Shown piece after piece: positions 55,401-64,000 of a stretch of DNA of 64,000 nucleotides. Every line of letters begins with the position of its first letter. Within the stretch, counting starts at the first letter, position 1. The stretch covers positions 1 to 64,000 of the forward strand of contig NZ_JAUDUY010000011.1 of NCBI RefSeq assembly GCF_030380815.1, given 5' to 3'. The translations under genes were made by a program, and so were the position numbers. Below the pieces are notes generated by a model. It saw only the letters and a list, made by a program, of their open reading frames with translations. It was not told the DNA's origin and ran no database searches. The DNA is from Robiginitalea aurantiaca (GTDB lineage Bacteria > Bacteroidota > Bacteroidia > Flavobacteriales > Flavobacteriaceae).

Positions 55401-56690
55401 TCAAGGTACTTCTGATTTTTCATTTGCCGATGGAGGCACCAGTACTTTGTGCATTAAAGTGTCCTTATTCCCACCGAAGGTCTTTTTTATCTTATTTCCA
55501 TTCCGGGTTACCTTTGAAAAAACCCCCTGATCCACCAGATCCCAGAGCGCGTATTTGGCCTGCCCTTCTACGGTGAACAATCCGAAATGGTTTTCGGACC
55601 CCATTCTGTTCGCATCATCCTTCCAGGGCTCGTTAAAGGCCTCAAAATAAAAGCAGGAAATACCCTGTTGCTCGGTCCATTCCCTGATTAACTTATGATA
55701 GAGGGCTTGTTTGTACTCATCTGTGGCCCGGGAACCTTCAGGACCGTATAAACCCTCGGAAATACTCGCCCATCCGGTTTCTCCAATATGTATGGGCTTA
55801 TCGTATCCTAAACCCTTAACATAGTCGGAGACCGCATTATACTGGTTCCTGGCAAAGGCAACCGCCCGGACCATGGCGGCGTCTATTTTCTCAATATCCG
55901 TCAGGTTTTTTTCCTTTTCAGGTATGTACCAGAATTCCGGGTTGTAATGGGAATTGTGATAGGGATAGGTATGCATTGAGATATAATCGACAGCCTCGAC
56001 CAGTTTTGCCAGGGCTTCCGTGTGATATTCCGCGTCACCCCCGCCCCAGGAGGCAAAATCATCAGAACTGGTAATCCATAGGGATTCGGGCAGACGTCCT
56101 TCTGCTTTGAGATTCTGTAGATGTACAACCCATTTGAGAATAACTTCGGGTTGCACATAATAACTGGTGGCCCATTTAACCATCGCCTCGTTTCCAACAG
56201 CAATAACTTTGACAATATCCGGATACGCATTCGCCAAAGTAACCGCTTGCGCAATTTCCCCAGCATTGGCAGGGCTTTCCTCATGGTGATCTGGTTCCTG
56301 GTCGGTCCAGGCATTTTTACAGTCGATCCACGCCCCGAGCATGACATACATTTCAAAATCGGGATCTTCTGATTTCAGCTGGCGTATTGCCAAAAGCAAA
56401 TTTGACGCCTGGTAAAGATGAACATTATAGGTGCGCAGGATTTTGATCCCCATTGCCTCAAGAATCCTTAAATCCTCCTTGAGCTGCTCCAGGGTGGGCT
56501 GCACATCCCTGGTGCTTTGTCGATATCCGCCGTAGGAAATTGCAGGGTATTTAGGGTTTCCCAGGATATCTTCAGCTGTTAATTCCATAGTTTCTTCGTG
56601 CTGAATTACTTGTGAATTTTCCTTTTGACTACAGGAGGAAAGGATCAAAAAACACGCGACCGACATTCCAATTTTCACAACCGATTTCAT
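55401..56690 (-). CDS. GH17-family lipoprotein
   Basis: A 429-residue exported protein: lipoprotein signal CFLILSSC (Cys20), then a GH17-type TIM barrel with IAVGNEAMVKW (acid/base Glu near 168) and IGETGWASISEG (nucleophile Glu near 303), and FYFEAFNEPWKDD. It is distantly related to the two other GH17 proteins of this locus. The likely role is beta-1,3-glucan cleavage in the periplasm or at the surface. It lies 34 bases before the GH30 gene and 61 after GH3 in one operon. Confidence 0.86.
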   Translation of the reverse strand: MKSVVKIGMSVACFLILSSCSQKENSQVIQHEETMELTAEDILGNPKYPAISYGGYRQSTRDVQPTLEQLKEDLRILEAMGIKILRTYNVHLYQASNLLLAIRQLKSEDPDFEMYVMLGAWIDCKNAWTDQEPDHHEESPANAGEIAQAVTLANAYPDIVKVIAVGNEAMVKWATSYYVQPEVILKWVVHLQNLKAEGRLPESLWITSSDDFASWGGGDAEYHTEALAKLVEAVDYISMHTYPYHNSHYNPEFWYIPEKEKNLTDIEKIDAAMVRAVAFARNQYNAVSDYVKGLGYDKPIHIGETGWASISEGLYGPEGSRATDEYKQALYHKLIREWTEQQGISCFYFEAFNEPWKDDANRMGSENHFGLFTVEGQAKYALWDLVDQGVFSKVTRNGNKIKKTFGGNKDTLMHKVLVPPSANEKSEVP

Positions 56691-56751
56691 TTGCTATCCG
56701 TTAATCTGTTCTTTGTCTGTTAACTGGTCTCCTAATGTTCCCCTGACCCAA

Positions 56752-58494
56752 TCATCCGTAAGATAATCCATATCCCAGGGGAAACAAGGGCGTTACCGAA
56801 TCATCCCAAAAATTAGGGCCGTATTTGCCCTCTAAATCCTCGAGGGAAGCCGGCCAGCAATGTGGCAATTTACCTTTAAAATCATACTTTCCGAAGAGCA
56901 CTTCCGCTATGCCATCCCCTTCGGATCCCGGTAACCATGCCGCGATAAAGGCATCTGCCTTTTCTAGCTCAGGGGTCACTACTAACGGCCGGCCGGAAAT
57001 AAGCACAACAACTGTGGCCACACCCTGATCATGGTAATTAGCAATGACTTCTTTATGTTTTTTGGACAACTCGAGTTTCAGGGTATTTGACTCATGCCCG
57101 ATATCGCCAAAAAATTCTGCGTAGGGAGGTTCTCCGACACAAATAATGGCCAGGTCGGCATCCGGATGTTTTTCCCGGCCTTCCGCATCGTAAATCACAT
57201 CACCTTCTGCCATACGCGCTATACCCTGAAGGATGGTTGTGGCTCCGGCGTAATTCCGGTCTGTGCCCTGCCAGTCAATTGTCCAACCCCCGGATTGTAA
57301 TCCGGAGTTGTCCCCATGTGCCCCTACTACGATAATTTTGGCAGCGCCGGGGCTTACCGGAAGTACTTCATTCTTATTTTTTAGCAAAACAAGGGATTCC
57401 CTTACCGCCTGACGGGCAACGTCCCGGTGCTCCTGACATCCAATTTTGTCTATCAGGGCAGCCGAGGGATAGGGATTATCGAAAAGTCCCAGCCTGAACT
57501 TCTGGCGAAGGATGCGTCTTACTGCGTCGTCAATGCGACCCCCTGATACATATCCGGTTTCCACGGCCGTTCTTAATCCTTCTTGAAATAATTCGAGGTC
57601 GCCGTCAACGGCCATCACCATATCAATGCCCGCATTGATGATATCTGCCTCTCCAAATCTGGAATACGCCTTCCAGTCCGATACGACAATCCCATCAAAT
57701 TGCATTTCCCCTTTGAGGGTACCTGTTATAAGTTCCCGATGGGCATGCATCGGAATCCCGTCAAAAGTGTTGAAAGAAGCCATAACAGCTCCCACACCGC
57801 TAGCCACCGCAGCGCGATAGGGAGGTAAAAGCCGATCTTTTATTTCCGATGCGCTCAAGGTAGTAGCCCCTCCTTCGATTCCATTTTCGGTAGAACCGTC
57901 CCCTACAAAATGTTTGGCGGTCGCCATTACCGTATGCACATCCGACAAACGCCCCTGATGACCCCGGACCGAGGCTTGTGTGAGTTTTTCTGTAATTGGG
58001 GTACTTTCGGAAAAAGCCTCATAGACCCTTCCCCACTTTTCATTAAACGGAATTGCAATGCAGGGTGAAAAAACCCAGTTAAACCCCGTTGCTTGGGCCT
58101 CAAGAGCCGTAATTGCTGCAGCTTTTTCTACCAGATCCGCATTCTGTGATGCCCCTAACCCTATGTTATGTGGAAAGATCGTCGCCCCCTCATAGGTATT
58201 CTGGCCGTGTACAGCATCCACTCCAAATAACAGCGGAATGCCCGGACCTGAAGCCAGTGCCATTTCCTGCAAATTGCGGAACCGCTGCTGCCACCCCATT
58301 GCCCCTTCCCCGGGCAGTGGTCCCTGGGTATGGATTACAGAGCCAATTCGCCCGGCAGCCACTTCGCCCTCGGTAAGTGGCTCAAAATGCAATACCTGGG
58401 TCATTTGTCCGATTTTTTGCTCCAGGGTCAGCCCTTTGAGCAAGGCGTCAATTTTTCGTTCGGTTTCGATAGCTTCAGTGATTTTCAGGTCCAT
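56752..58494 (-). CDS. GH3 beta-glucosidase without export signal
   Basis: A 580-residue GH3 enzyme if started at the ATG at 58494; another ATG at 58527 would add 11 residues that do not form a signal peptide. Typical motifs: FGVDAVHGQN, KHFVGDGSTENG, nucleophile Asp in IVVSDWKAY near 272, and LPGSEGDGIAEVLFGKYDFKGKLPHCWP. It should release glucose from short beta-linked glucans. No export signal is seen, although most GH3 enzymes of such loci are periplasmic, so it may act in the cytoplasm on imported oligosaccharides along with the two cytoplasmic GH17 domains. Confidence 0.85.
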   Translation of the reverse strand: MDLKITEAIETERKIDALLKGLTLEQKIGQMTQVLHFEPLTEGEVAAGRIGSVIHTQGPLPGEGAMGWQQRFRNLQEMALASGPGIPLLFGVDAVHGQNTYEGATIFPHNIGLGASQNADLVEKAAAITALEAQATGFNWVFSPCIAIPFNEKWGRVYEAFSESTPITEKLTQASVRGHQGRLSDVHTVMATAKHFVGDGSTENGIEGGATTLSASEIKDRLLPPYRAAVASGVGAVMASFNTFDGIPMHAHRELITGTLKGEMQFDGIVVSDWKAYSRFGEADIINAGIDMVMAVDGDLELFQEGLRTAVETGYVSGGRIDDAVRRILRQKFRLGLFDNPYPSAALIDKIGCQEHRDVARQAVRESLVLLKNKNEVLPVSPGAAKIIVVGAHGDNSGLQSGGWTIDWQGTDRNYAGATTILQGIARMAEGDVIYDAEGREKHPDADLAIICVGEPPYAEFFGDIGHESNTLKLELSKKHKEVIANYHDQGVATVVVLISGRPLVVTPELEKADAFIAAWLPGSEGDGIAEVLFGKYDFKGKLPHCWPASLEDLEGKYGPNFWDDSVTPLFPLGYGLSYG

Positions 58495-58579
58495 TTGGAA
58501 TTCTTTGCATAAGGAAAAGATTGGCATCCTATCTTTAAAATGCCAACCTTTTGGGTTCCTTATGGCATGCTGTTATTAG

Positions 58580-61408
58580 CTATTCCAGCCGTAAATCATC
58601 CAGGTAATAAGTCCCGCCATTTGTTATCGGACTGTCGGTCTGATCATTGTCTGGTTTAATGACCAACTGGCTGTAGGCTGTTGGCCCGGCGGGTAATCCG
58701 GTAAAGGTAAACTCAACCTCCGTCCATTCATTCGCATTGGACACAGTCGCGAATACCGGGGCCGGATTTCCGATACTGCCATCGTTCGGATTGGCCAGTA
58801 ACTCAAACCGGAAAACCGCGTTGGCCTTTGTCGAGTAAATCTTGATCTTAAAGGTATTTGTGGTGGTCAGATCAAAATTCGAAGGAAACACGTTCTGTAT
58901 CCCGGCAAAGAAATCGGACCCCGTTGGCTTATCCACCTGCAGTACAAAATCGGAGGTGTTGATTCCCGATTTTGATGGATTTGCGTTGATCTCCGAAGTC
59001 AGGCCAGCACCAAAATTCTGGTCGGATAAAAAGGTTTCACACCCTTCAAAATCCAGGGGAAGTTGGGTCGCGGCGACCAGTGTACCACTGGTACAACCGT
59101 TATTCCCAGGACCGGTTCCACCGCCGCTATAAAGCCTGAAATCATCGATATAGTAGGTCTGTGCAGTATTCGTATTGAGTTCGAAAAAGAGGATGATCCG
59201 GTCGTATTTATCCGTTTCGCTGCTCGGGAAATCGAAGGTGAGTTCTTCCCATGCACTTGCTGTGGTGGTCACTGCCCCTACCTCGGTGTTTATAGCCCCA
59301 TTGGTCTTATCTTCCAGTTTGAGCAGGACATTGGTACCTGCAACAGGTGACCATACTTTGATCTTAAATCCGGAATATGCATTGAAATCAAATTTGGAAT
59401 CAAAGACCATTTGATTATTGGCAAAGAGTGCGCTACCACTGCGGTCGATCTGACCAACCTGGCAGGATGGATTTACCGCATTGTCGAAATCCGGATTCGA
59501 AACAAAGCTGTAGACTGCATCATAGGATTCGATAAATGCCCCCGGATCTGTCTGGAAAGTAATATCCAGGTTGGACGCATCCAGAGACTGGCTGGTCTCG
59601 GGCACACAACTGGGGCCTCCCCCACCGGTACCATAGACCCTGAAGTCATCGATGTAATAAGTGGCTTCGATATTGGTAGTGATATCGAAGAACAGGACGA
59701 TCTTGTCATAGGTGTCGCTTGCCGAAGCCGGGAAATCAAATGTCAGTTCCTCCCAGGCATTCCCTGTGGTGGTTACCGCCCCTACTTCTGTATTGATGGC
59801 GCCATTTGTTTTGTCCTCCAGTTTTAATAACACGTTTGTTCCTGCTACAGGTGCCCAAACTTTCAGTTTAAACCCTGCATTGGCATTAAAATCAAATTTG
59901 GAATCAAAGACAATCTGATTATTGGCAAAAGGAAGGCCGGGATCCCGATCGAGCTGTCCAACTTTACAAGACGGATTTATCGCATTGTCAAAATCAGGGT
60001 TGTCGATATAGGAATAGGCTGATCCATCACTTATGATAAGGCTGCCGGGGTCTGATTGAAAGGTCAGATCAAAATCCGCTGCACTGAGGGATTGAGATGT
60101 CTCCGAAGTACAGGTAGCGCCGCCTCCATCCGAATACAGCGCAAAGTCATCGATATAATAGGTCGCCCCGCTATCAGTATTGATATCAAAAAACAGGACG
60201 ATTTTGTCATATGTATCACTGGCTGCACCCGAGAAATCAAAAGTCAGTTCCTCCCAGGCATTTCCTGTGGTGGTTACTGCACCCACTTCCGTGTTGACAG
60301 CGCTATTGGACTTGTCTTCCAATTTCAGTAAGACGTTGGTGCCTGCAACCGGAGCCCAAACTTTCAGTTTAAATCCTTCATTTGTATTAAAATCAAATTT
60401 GGAATCGAAAACAATTTGGCTGTTGGCAAAAGGCAAACTTGGGTCCCGATCAATCTGGCCTGCCTTACACGAAGGATTGACATCGTTCTCCGTATCGGGA
60501 TTGTCGATATAGGAATACGCTGCCCCGTCCCCTATAATGGCAGTACCGGGGTCTGTCTGGAAAGTCAGGTTAAAGTCTGAGGCGTCGAGGGACTGCTCGG
60601 TTTCAGCCGTACAGTCATCGCCTCCGGGATCGGTTCCGGCCTGCTCCACGTCATCGAAATAGAAGATGCCCGCCGTTGTACCCGGACCATCCACAAATAG
60701 GGTAAGCCTGGAATAGGATGCGGATGAAGTGAAATCGAAGGCGATCTCTTCCCAACCGGTACCTCCATGACTGGCACTGGTCTCAGCGGCGGCGCCGGTT
60801 CCCTCTTCGAGTTTCATCAAAACATCAATCGGGGTTTCCGACCAGAAATTCATGGTTATGGTCTTCTCTGTGGTCAGGTCAACCGGGGTCTCCAGGTCAA
60901 AGAACAAGCCTTCAAAAGCCGTTCCTCCATTGGTAATCTCACCCACGTTCGTTTCCTTGTCATTTGAACCCGAAACATCGGGGTTGGCAACAATCCTGAA
61001 TGCTGCCCCTTCAAAAGTTGAAGGATCGTATATCACATCGGTTTCATCAAAAGTTATCGGCAGGGAAACTCCGCGCTTCAGGGATACGACCAATTCATCT
61101 TCGAAGGTATTTGATGCCCCTGCCTGATTTGAGGCTACAAGGGTTACTTTGTACGTACCGCTGCTCTCATATGTCTTTATCGGGTCTATCTCCTCAGACT
61201 TCGTACCATCCCCAAAGTCCCATATATAGGTCCGCGCCCCTTCTGAAACATTGATAAAAGTTACTGTTCCCGTATCGGGGTTCTGAGTATAGGTAAATGC
61301 AGACTTCACCTGGGGCAATTTATCCATATCGCTTTTGGTACAGCCCAAAAAGGTTAGTACAAAAACCCCTATAGCAAGTCCTCTGCCTAGAATATTTAGA
61401 TGTTTCAT
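58580..61408 (-). CDS. Surface glycan-binding lipoprotein: PKD domain plus five carbohydrate-binding-like modules
   Basis: A 942-residue lipoprotein (LTFLGC, Cys23). Residues ~35-110 are a PKD domain (YIWDFGDGTKS). Then come five beta-sandwich modules of about 150-170 residues: one at ~115-265, three closely related copies at 267-433, 434-601 and 602-770, and a divergent one at ~775-942. Each copy has FANxQIVFDSKFDFN, FKLKVWAPVAGTNVLLKLED, AVTTTGNAWEELTFDF and TYYIDDFRxY, a CBM-like pattern. It probably holds laminarin at the cell surface near GH16. It is placed between GH16 and GH3 in the locus, 9 bases after GH16. Confidence 0.87.
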   Translation of the reverse strand: MKHLNILGRGLAIGVFVLTFLGCTKSDMDKLPQVKSAFTYTQNPDTGTVTFINVSEGARTYIWDFGDGTKSEEIDPIKTYESSGTYKVTLVASNQAGASNTFEDELVVSLKRGVSLPITFDETDVIYDPSTFEGAAFRIVANPDVSGSNDKETNVGEITNGGTAFEGLFFDLETPVDLTTEKTITMNFWSETPIDVLMKLEEGTGAAAETSASHGGTGWEEIAFDFTSSASYSRLTLFVDGPGTTAGIFYFDDVEQAGTDPGGDDCTAETEQSLDASDFNLTFQTDPGTAIIGDGAAYSYIDNPDTENDVNPSCKAGQIDRDPSLPFANSQIVFDSKFDFNTNEGFKLKVWAPVAGTNVLLKLEDKSNSAVNTEVGAVTTTGNAWEELTFDFSGAASDTYDKIVLFFDINTDSGATYYIDDFALYSDGGGATCTSETSQSLSAADFDLTFQSDPGSLIISDGSAYSYIDNPDFDNAINPSCKVGQLDRDPGLPFANNQIVFDSKFDFNANAGFKLKVWAPVAGTNVLLKLEDKTNGAINTEVGAVTTTGNAWEELTFDFPASASDTYDKIVLFFDITTNIEATYYIDDFRVYGTGGGGPSCVPETSQSLDASNLDITFQTDPGAFIESYDAVYSFVSNPDFDNAVNPSCQVGQIDRSGSALFANNQMVFDSKFDFNAYSGFKIKVWSPVAGTNVLLKLEDKTNGAINTEVGAVTTTASAWEELTFDFPSSETDKYDRIILFFELNTNTAQTYYIDDFRLYSGGGTGPGNNGCTSGTLVAATQLPLDFEGCETFLSDQNFGAGLTSEINANPSKSGINTSDFVLQVDKPTGSDFFAGIQNVFPSNFDLTTTNTFKIKIYSTKANAVFRFELLANPNDGSIGNPAPVFATVSNANEWTEVEFTFTGLPAGPTAYSQLVIKPDNDQTDSPITNGGTYYLDDLRLE
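59100..60610 (-). repeat. Three tandem ~500-base repeats inside the glycan-binding protein gene
   Basis: Units at 60610-60110, 60109-59605 and 59604-59100 encode the three near-identical CBM-like modules. Many differences at the DNA level are silent, so the protein copies are more alike than the DNA; the period is about 167 codons. Confidence 0.85.
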
Positions 61409-61417
61409 AGTTGTGAT

Positions 61418-62317
61418 TTATTCGTTTGGTCCGTTATATTTATAAGCCCTCACGTAGTCTACGAGCATTTGTTGCGGAAAGACCGTTTCCTGGTTGGGGG
61501 AACCTACGAAGGACCCTCCAACAGCTACATTGAGGATAAGGTAAAATGGCTGATTGAAGACCCAGTTATCCGGATTGGGCAGGTCTTCTCGGGTAATCTG
61601 ATTATAGAGCACGTCATCCACGTAATAATTCACGTAATCCGGACCCCATTCAATGCCAAAGATGTGAAATCCGGTATCGAAGCGATCGTTCATCAGATCA
61701 AAACGTTTGGTTATAGCCTCCCCGGCCGAATACCCCGGTCCGTGTACGCTACCAAAGAGAATGGTGGGTTCCTGGCCCCGAATTTCCATAATATCAATTT
61801 CTCCACATTCAGGCCATATCACCTCATCGGAATTGGCACCCAACATCCAGAATGCCGGCCAAATACCTTGTCCGTAAGGTGCCTTGATCCGGGCTTCGAA
61901 CCTCCCGTATTTCTGCTCAAATTTGTCCTTGGTCAAAATGCGTGCAGAAGTATAGGCAGATCCTTCAAAATTCTCCTGACGGGCAGTAAAAATGAGGTAT
62001 CCGTTCTGAACCGTAATGTTTTCAGGGCGGTCGGTGTAGTATTGCAATTCGTTGTTCCCCCACCCATCGCCCCGGGTGCCTATATCGTAGTTCCACAGTG
62101 AACTGTCCGGTGCTCCATTAACGTCGAATTCATCCTGAACCGTAATTTCGGTGAAGTTGGCGACACGCTGATCCTCACCATAACTGCATCCTAAATTTAG
62201 AATCAAGATGCCTGTAAGTGCGGCCAACGTCTTCAGTCCTGAAAGCTTTCCAAGCCATTTCAGGTAAGGAGGACTTAGTATATCTGTACTCATTTCCAGT
62301 CTTATTTTCTGATTCAT
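61418..62317 (-). CDS. GH16 endo-beta-1,3-glucanase (laminarinase) lipoprotein
   Basis: A 299-residue protein with a lipoprotein signal (LILNLGC, Cys44; the n-region is long, and a second ATG eight codons in is possible). The GH16 catalytic motif GEIDIME (residues ~171-177) has both active-site Glu residues, flanked by YTSARI, FWMLGANS and FHIFGIEWGPDYV. These match laminarinase-type GH16 (no agarase or carrageenase insert is seen). It should cut beta-1,3-glucan chains at the cell surface. Upstream, 26 bases away, is a second glycan-binding lipoprotein. Confidence 0.92.
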   Translation of the reverse strand: MNQKIRLEMSTDILSPPYLKWLGKLSGLKTLAALTGILILNLGCSYGEDQRVANFTEITVQDEFDVNGAPDSSLWNYDIGTRGDGWGNNELQYYTDRPENITVQNGYLIFTARQENFEGSAYTSARILTKDKFEQKYGRFEARIKAPYGQGIWPAFWMLGANSDEVIWPECGEIDIMEIRGQEPTILFGSVHGPGYSAGEAITKRFDLMNDRFDTGFHIFGIEWGPDYVNYYVDDVLYNQITREDLPNPDNWVFNQPFYLILNVAVGGSFVGSPNQETVFPQQMLVDYVRAYKYNGPNE

Positions 62318-62343
62318 TACTCTTTTTTCAATTTTTTCCTGTT

Positions 62344-63756
62344 TTACTCTTTGTAGAAATAGATGTTATCTACCAAAATATTCGATATGGTTGCATCAGA
62401 AACAAAGAAGTACAGCGCCAGATTTTCGGTATTTAGTCCAACAAAGTCGGAGAGCGGAATATCGAGGCTGACCCATTGCCGGGATATCAGTGTAGGCGCC
62501 TGGAATTCAACAGAAGCCTCTGTATCATCTTCTGTTCCTATTACATTATCAGGTCCCGCATCCACCAGGAGTATCCGCAGGAAGTCCCCTGGTGCAATTT
62601 GCTGATCTTCCACCTGAATATCCAGATGGTAGTGTGTCATCTCAGAGGCATTGACTGTATTTTGAGTCCGAATCGCAACAAAATTCAGGTTCGTATAGCG
62701 GATTACATTATCTCCGCCAATGTTGATGTCAGCACCTCCAAGGGTGGTTTGCCCATCAGGAATAAAGAACCCGTTATAGTACTCTACAGGTACATCGGCG
62801 TAGGCATCACTAAAGACCGAAATTACATCTTCCGGGTTTCGGGCCGGAGGTACAGGGGCCGTTTCAAAACTGCCCTCAACTTCCAGGGTAAGGGAGCCGG
62901 CGGCTTTGACGCCTGCAAGCAGGGCCGTAATTGTAGCCGTACCCGTGCCGACAATAGAAATCACTCCGGATTCACTTACCCGTGCCACCTCATTATCTGT
63001 AGAACTGAAGTTAAAATAGGCAGGGGCAGCCGAAACGGTCTGGTTGCCACCCGAGGCGAGATTAAAGGTTTGCGTGAGGCCTGTAACAGGTATCTGCACA
63101 TCCAGAAATGTTGTTTCCACACGATCTTCCCCGTTAAAAATTGCAGGTTTTGGCTGGCCTAGTGTACCTAACTTCTCGAATTGCAGCTCATCGATCCAAA
63201 AGGTGAACCCGTCCCCATCCTCCGGTCCGGCAGCGTAGAAAAACAAGCCCTTTTCCACAGTGAGCTTAAAGGGGTCCGGAATTGGAATCGTGTATTTGGA
63301 CCATCCTGTTCCCACCCGAAGATTGGGAATGTTAACGCGGTATTTGTTTTCGCCAAAATCGACTCCAAAACCAATTTCATTGATCGAGGTCGCTTTTGAG
63401 GCTTTGGCCCAAAATGTAAGGGCGTCATAATCTGATAAATCCCGGCCTCCCATATCGGGAAATACTGCTCCCGCAAAGGAACCGGAAGGATCCCCGAAAT
63501 TCGGTATGTCAAACCGCATTGAAGATGTGCCGTCATACCTGATTTCTGTATCGACGGTGAAGGCATCGAGTTTGGAGCCAGCAAAAGGAAAATACTCCAG
63601 GCCACCGCTGAATCCATCGATAAAAACCAAAGGATTGTTCGGGAACGTGGCAAAATCAACTTTGTCCGAATACTCACGTTCACATCCTGCAAACAAACCG
63701 ATAAAGGCCAGAGCAAGCAGTGAATTTTTTAGATAAATAAACAGTTCGGTTTTCAT
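62344..63756 (-). CDS. Surface glycan-binding lipoprotein with CBM-like and BIG2 domains
   Basis: A 470-residue lipoprotein (FIGLFAGC, Cys25). Residues ~45-205 form a CBM-like beta-sandwich (GTSSMRFDIPNFG, YDALTFWAKAS, WSKYTIPIPD). Residues ~215-305 are a bacterial Ig-like BIG2 domain (VARVSESGVISIVGTGTATITAL). Residues ~310-470 form a second carbohydrate-binding module (THYHLDIQV, RQWVSLDIPLSDF, ILVDNIYFYK). It has no catalytic motif and fits a SusE/F-like substrate-binding role for beta-glucan with the PKD protein. It lies 14 bases after the partial gene at the window edge. Confidence 0.85.
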   Translation of the reverse strand: MKTELFIYLKNSLLALAFIGLFAGCEREYSDKVDFATFPNNPLVFIDGFSGGLEYFPFAGSKLDAFTVDTEIRYDGTSSMRFDIPNFGDPSGSFAGAVFPDMGGRDLSDYDALTFWAKASKATSINEIGFGVDFGENKYRVNIPNLRVGTGWSKYTIPIPDPFKLTVEKGLFFYAAGPEDGDGFTFWIDELQFEKLGTLGQPKPAIFNGEDRVETTFLDVQIPVTGLTQTFNLASGGNQTVSAAPAYFNFSSTDNEVARVSESGVISIVGTGTATITALLAGVKAAGSLTLEVEGSFETAPVPPARNPEDVISVFSDAYADVPVEYYNGFFIPDGQTTLGGADINIGGDNVIRYTNLNFVAIRTQNTVNASEMTHYHLDIQVEDQQIAPGDFLRILLVDAGPDNVIGTEDDTEASVEFQAPTLISRQWVSLDIPLSDFVGLNTENLALYFFVSDATISNILVDNIYFYKE

Positions 63757-63770
63757 TTTTACGTCATTTT

Positions 63771-64000
63771 TTATTTACCAATGTTAATATGTATGTACGT
63801 GCGTATCTCCCATTCCGTACCGTCAGGGAAACCTACAGGGCTTATGATGGAATCATCGGCAAATTCGAGTGATTCATTTGGCAGGTACCTGGGTGAGAAC
63901 TCATTCATGGTACGCCAGGTACCCCGGATCCCTATCTGGGTATTCGGCAATACGAACCAATCGGGTATCCCGAGTGTCGTGGATACATCTAACATCAATT
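63771..64000 (-). CDS. C-terminal fragment of an unidentified outer-membrane-like protein
   Basis: The frame is open to the window edge; only the last 75 or so residues are seen. Alternating polar/hydrophobic strands (TQIGIRGTWRTMNEF and EWEIRTYIHINIG) look like the end of a beta-barrel or beta-sandwich. I cannot recognise SusC or SusD C-termini in it. As the first visible gene of the operon it probably belongs to the glycan-uptake apparatus. Confidence 0.55.
   Translation of the reverse strand, partial: LMLDVSTTLGIPDWFVLPNTQIGIRGTWRTMNEFSPRYLPNESLEFADDSIISPVGFPDGTEWEIRTYIHINIGK

Noticed and set aside
63771-64000. Calling the edge fragment SusD or SusC
   Set aside because: The visible C-terminus does not match the usual end of either family; left unidentified.

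Overview
The window looks like chromosomal DNA of a marine member of the Flavobacteriaceae (Bacteroidota). Evidence: a type IX secretion (T9SS) C-terminal sorting domain at the left edge, Bacteroidota-type promoter elements (TAnnTTTG, in the best case with TTG about 19 bases upstream), no Shine-Dalgarno dependence, many lipoproteins with a Cys after a short hydrophobic signal, bacillithiol synthesis (BshA), flavobacterial forms of LptD and TamB, and a polysaccharide-utilisation locus. No rRNA, tRNA, CRISPR array, insertion sequence or phage gene was seen.

Left part (1-6300): the end of a secreted T9SS cargo protein, then an AT-richer stretch (sampled 60-base lines gave 25-45% G+C, against 45-53% further right) with two FemAB/GNAT-like acyltransferase paralogues flanking a flavoprotein of the NAD_binding_9 type, and a convergent NeuD/PglD-like sugar O-acetyltransferase. 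This looks like an imported surface-modification cassette of unknown product. From 6316 to 11681 lie an OmpA-family protein with a textbook promoter and a PAPS operon, cysQ-DUF2061-cysC-cysD-cysN, with no reductase in view.

Centre (11942-36901): a probable seven-gene minus-strand operon (amidase, MCE/MlaD protein, membrane Fe-S protein, CCG-domain Fe-S protein, 160-residue conserved protein, NagZ-like GH3 fused to a serine hydrolase, bshA). Divergent from it are lptD-ridA. Then come a BadF-type kinase, pfkA-gapA with a clear terminator, tamB, and a plus-strand operon tsaD-rsmE-DUF4159-AI-2E transporter-methyltransferase. Several of these genes have no in-frame ATG and must start at TTG or GTG; tamB has no convincing start codon at all.

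Right-centre (36920-50536): a D,D-dipeptidase lipoprotein, a secreted GH130-like protein, a GMC dehydrogenase/subunit 3/periplasmic epimerase operon (possible 3-keto-glycoside pathway), a DUF255 thioredoxin-fold protein, an esterase lipoprotein, a three-gene TonB receptor operon that looks like metal uptake, a bidirectional terminator, an orphan fibronectin-like fragment and a phosphate-selective-type porin.

Right end (50610-64000): most of a beta-glucan (laminarin-type) utilisation locus, all on the minus strand. It holds surface glycan-binding lipoproteins (one with a PKD domain and three near-identical carbohydrate-binding modules), a GH16 endo-beta-1,3-glucanase, GH3, lipoprotein GH17, lipoprotein GH30, an unusual MFS sugar:cation symporter fused to a C-terminal GH17 domain, and a tandem stand-alone GH17. 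Surface cutting, debranching, inner-membrane import and cytoplasmic hydrolysis can all be assigned. SusC/SusD were not seen and would have to lie beyond the right edge.
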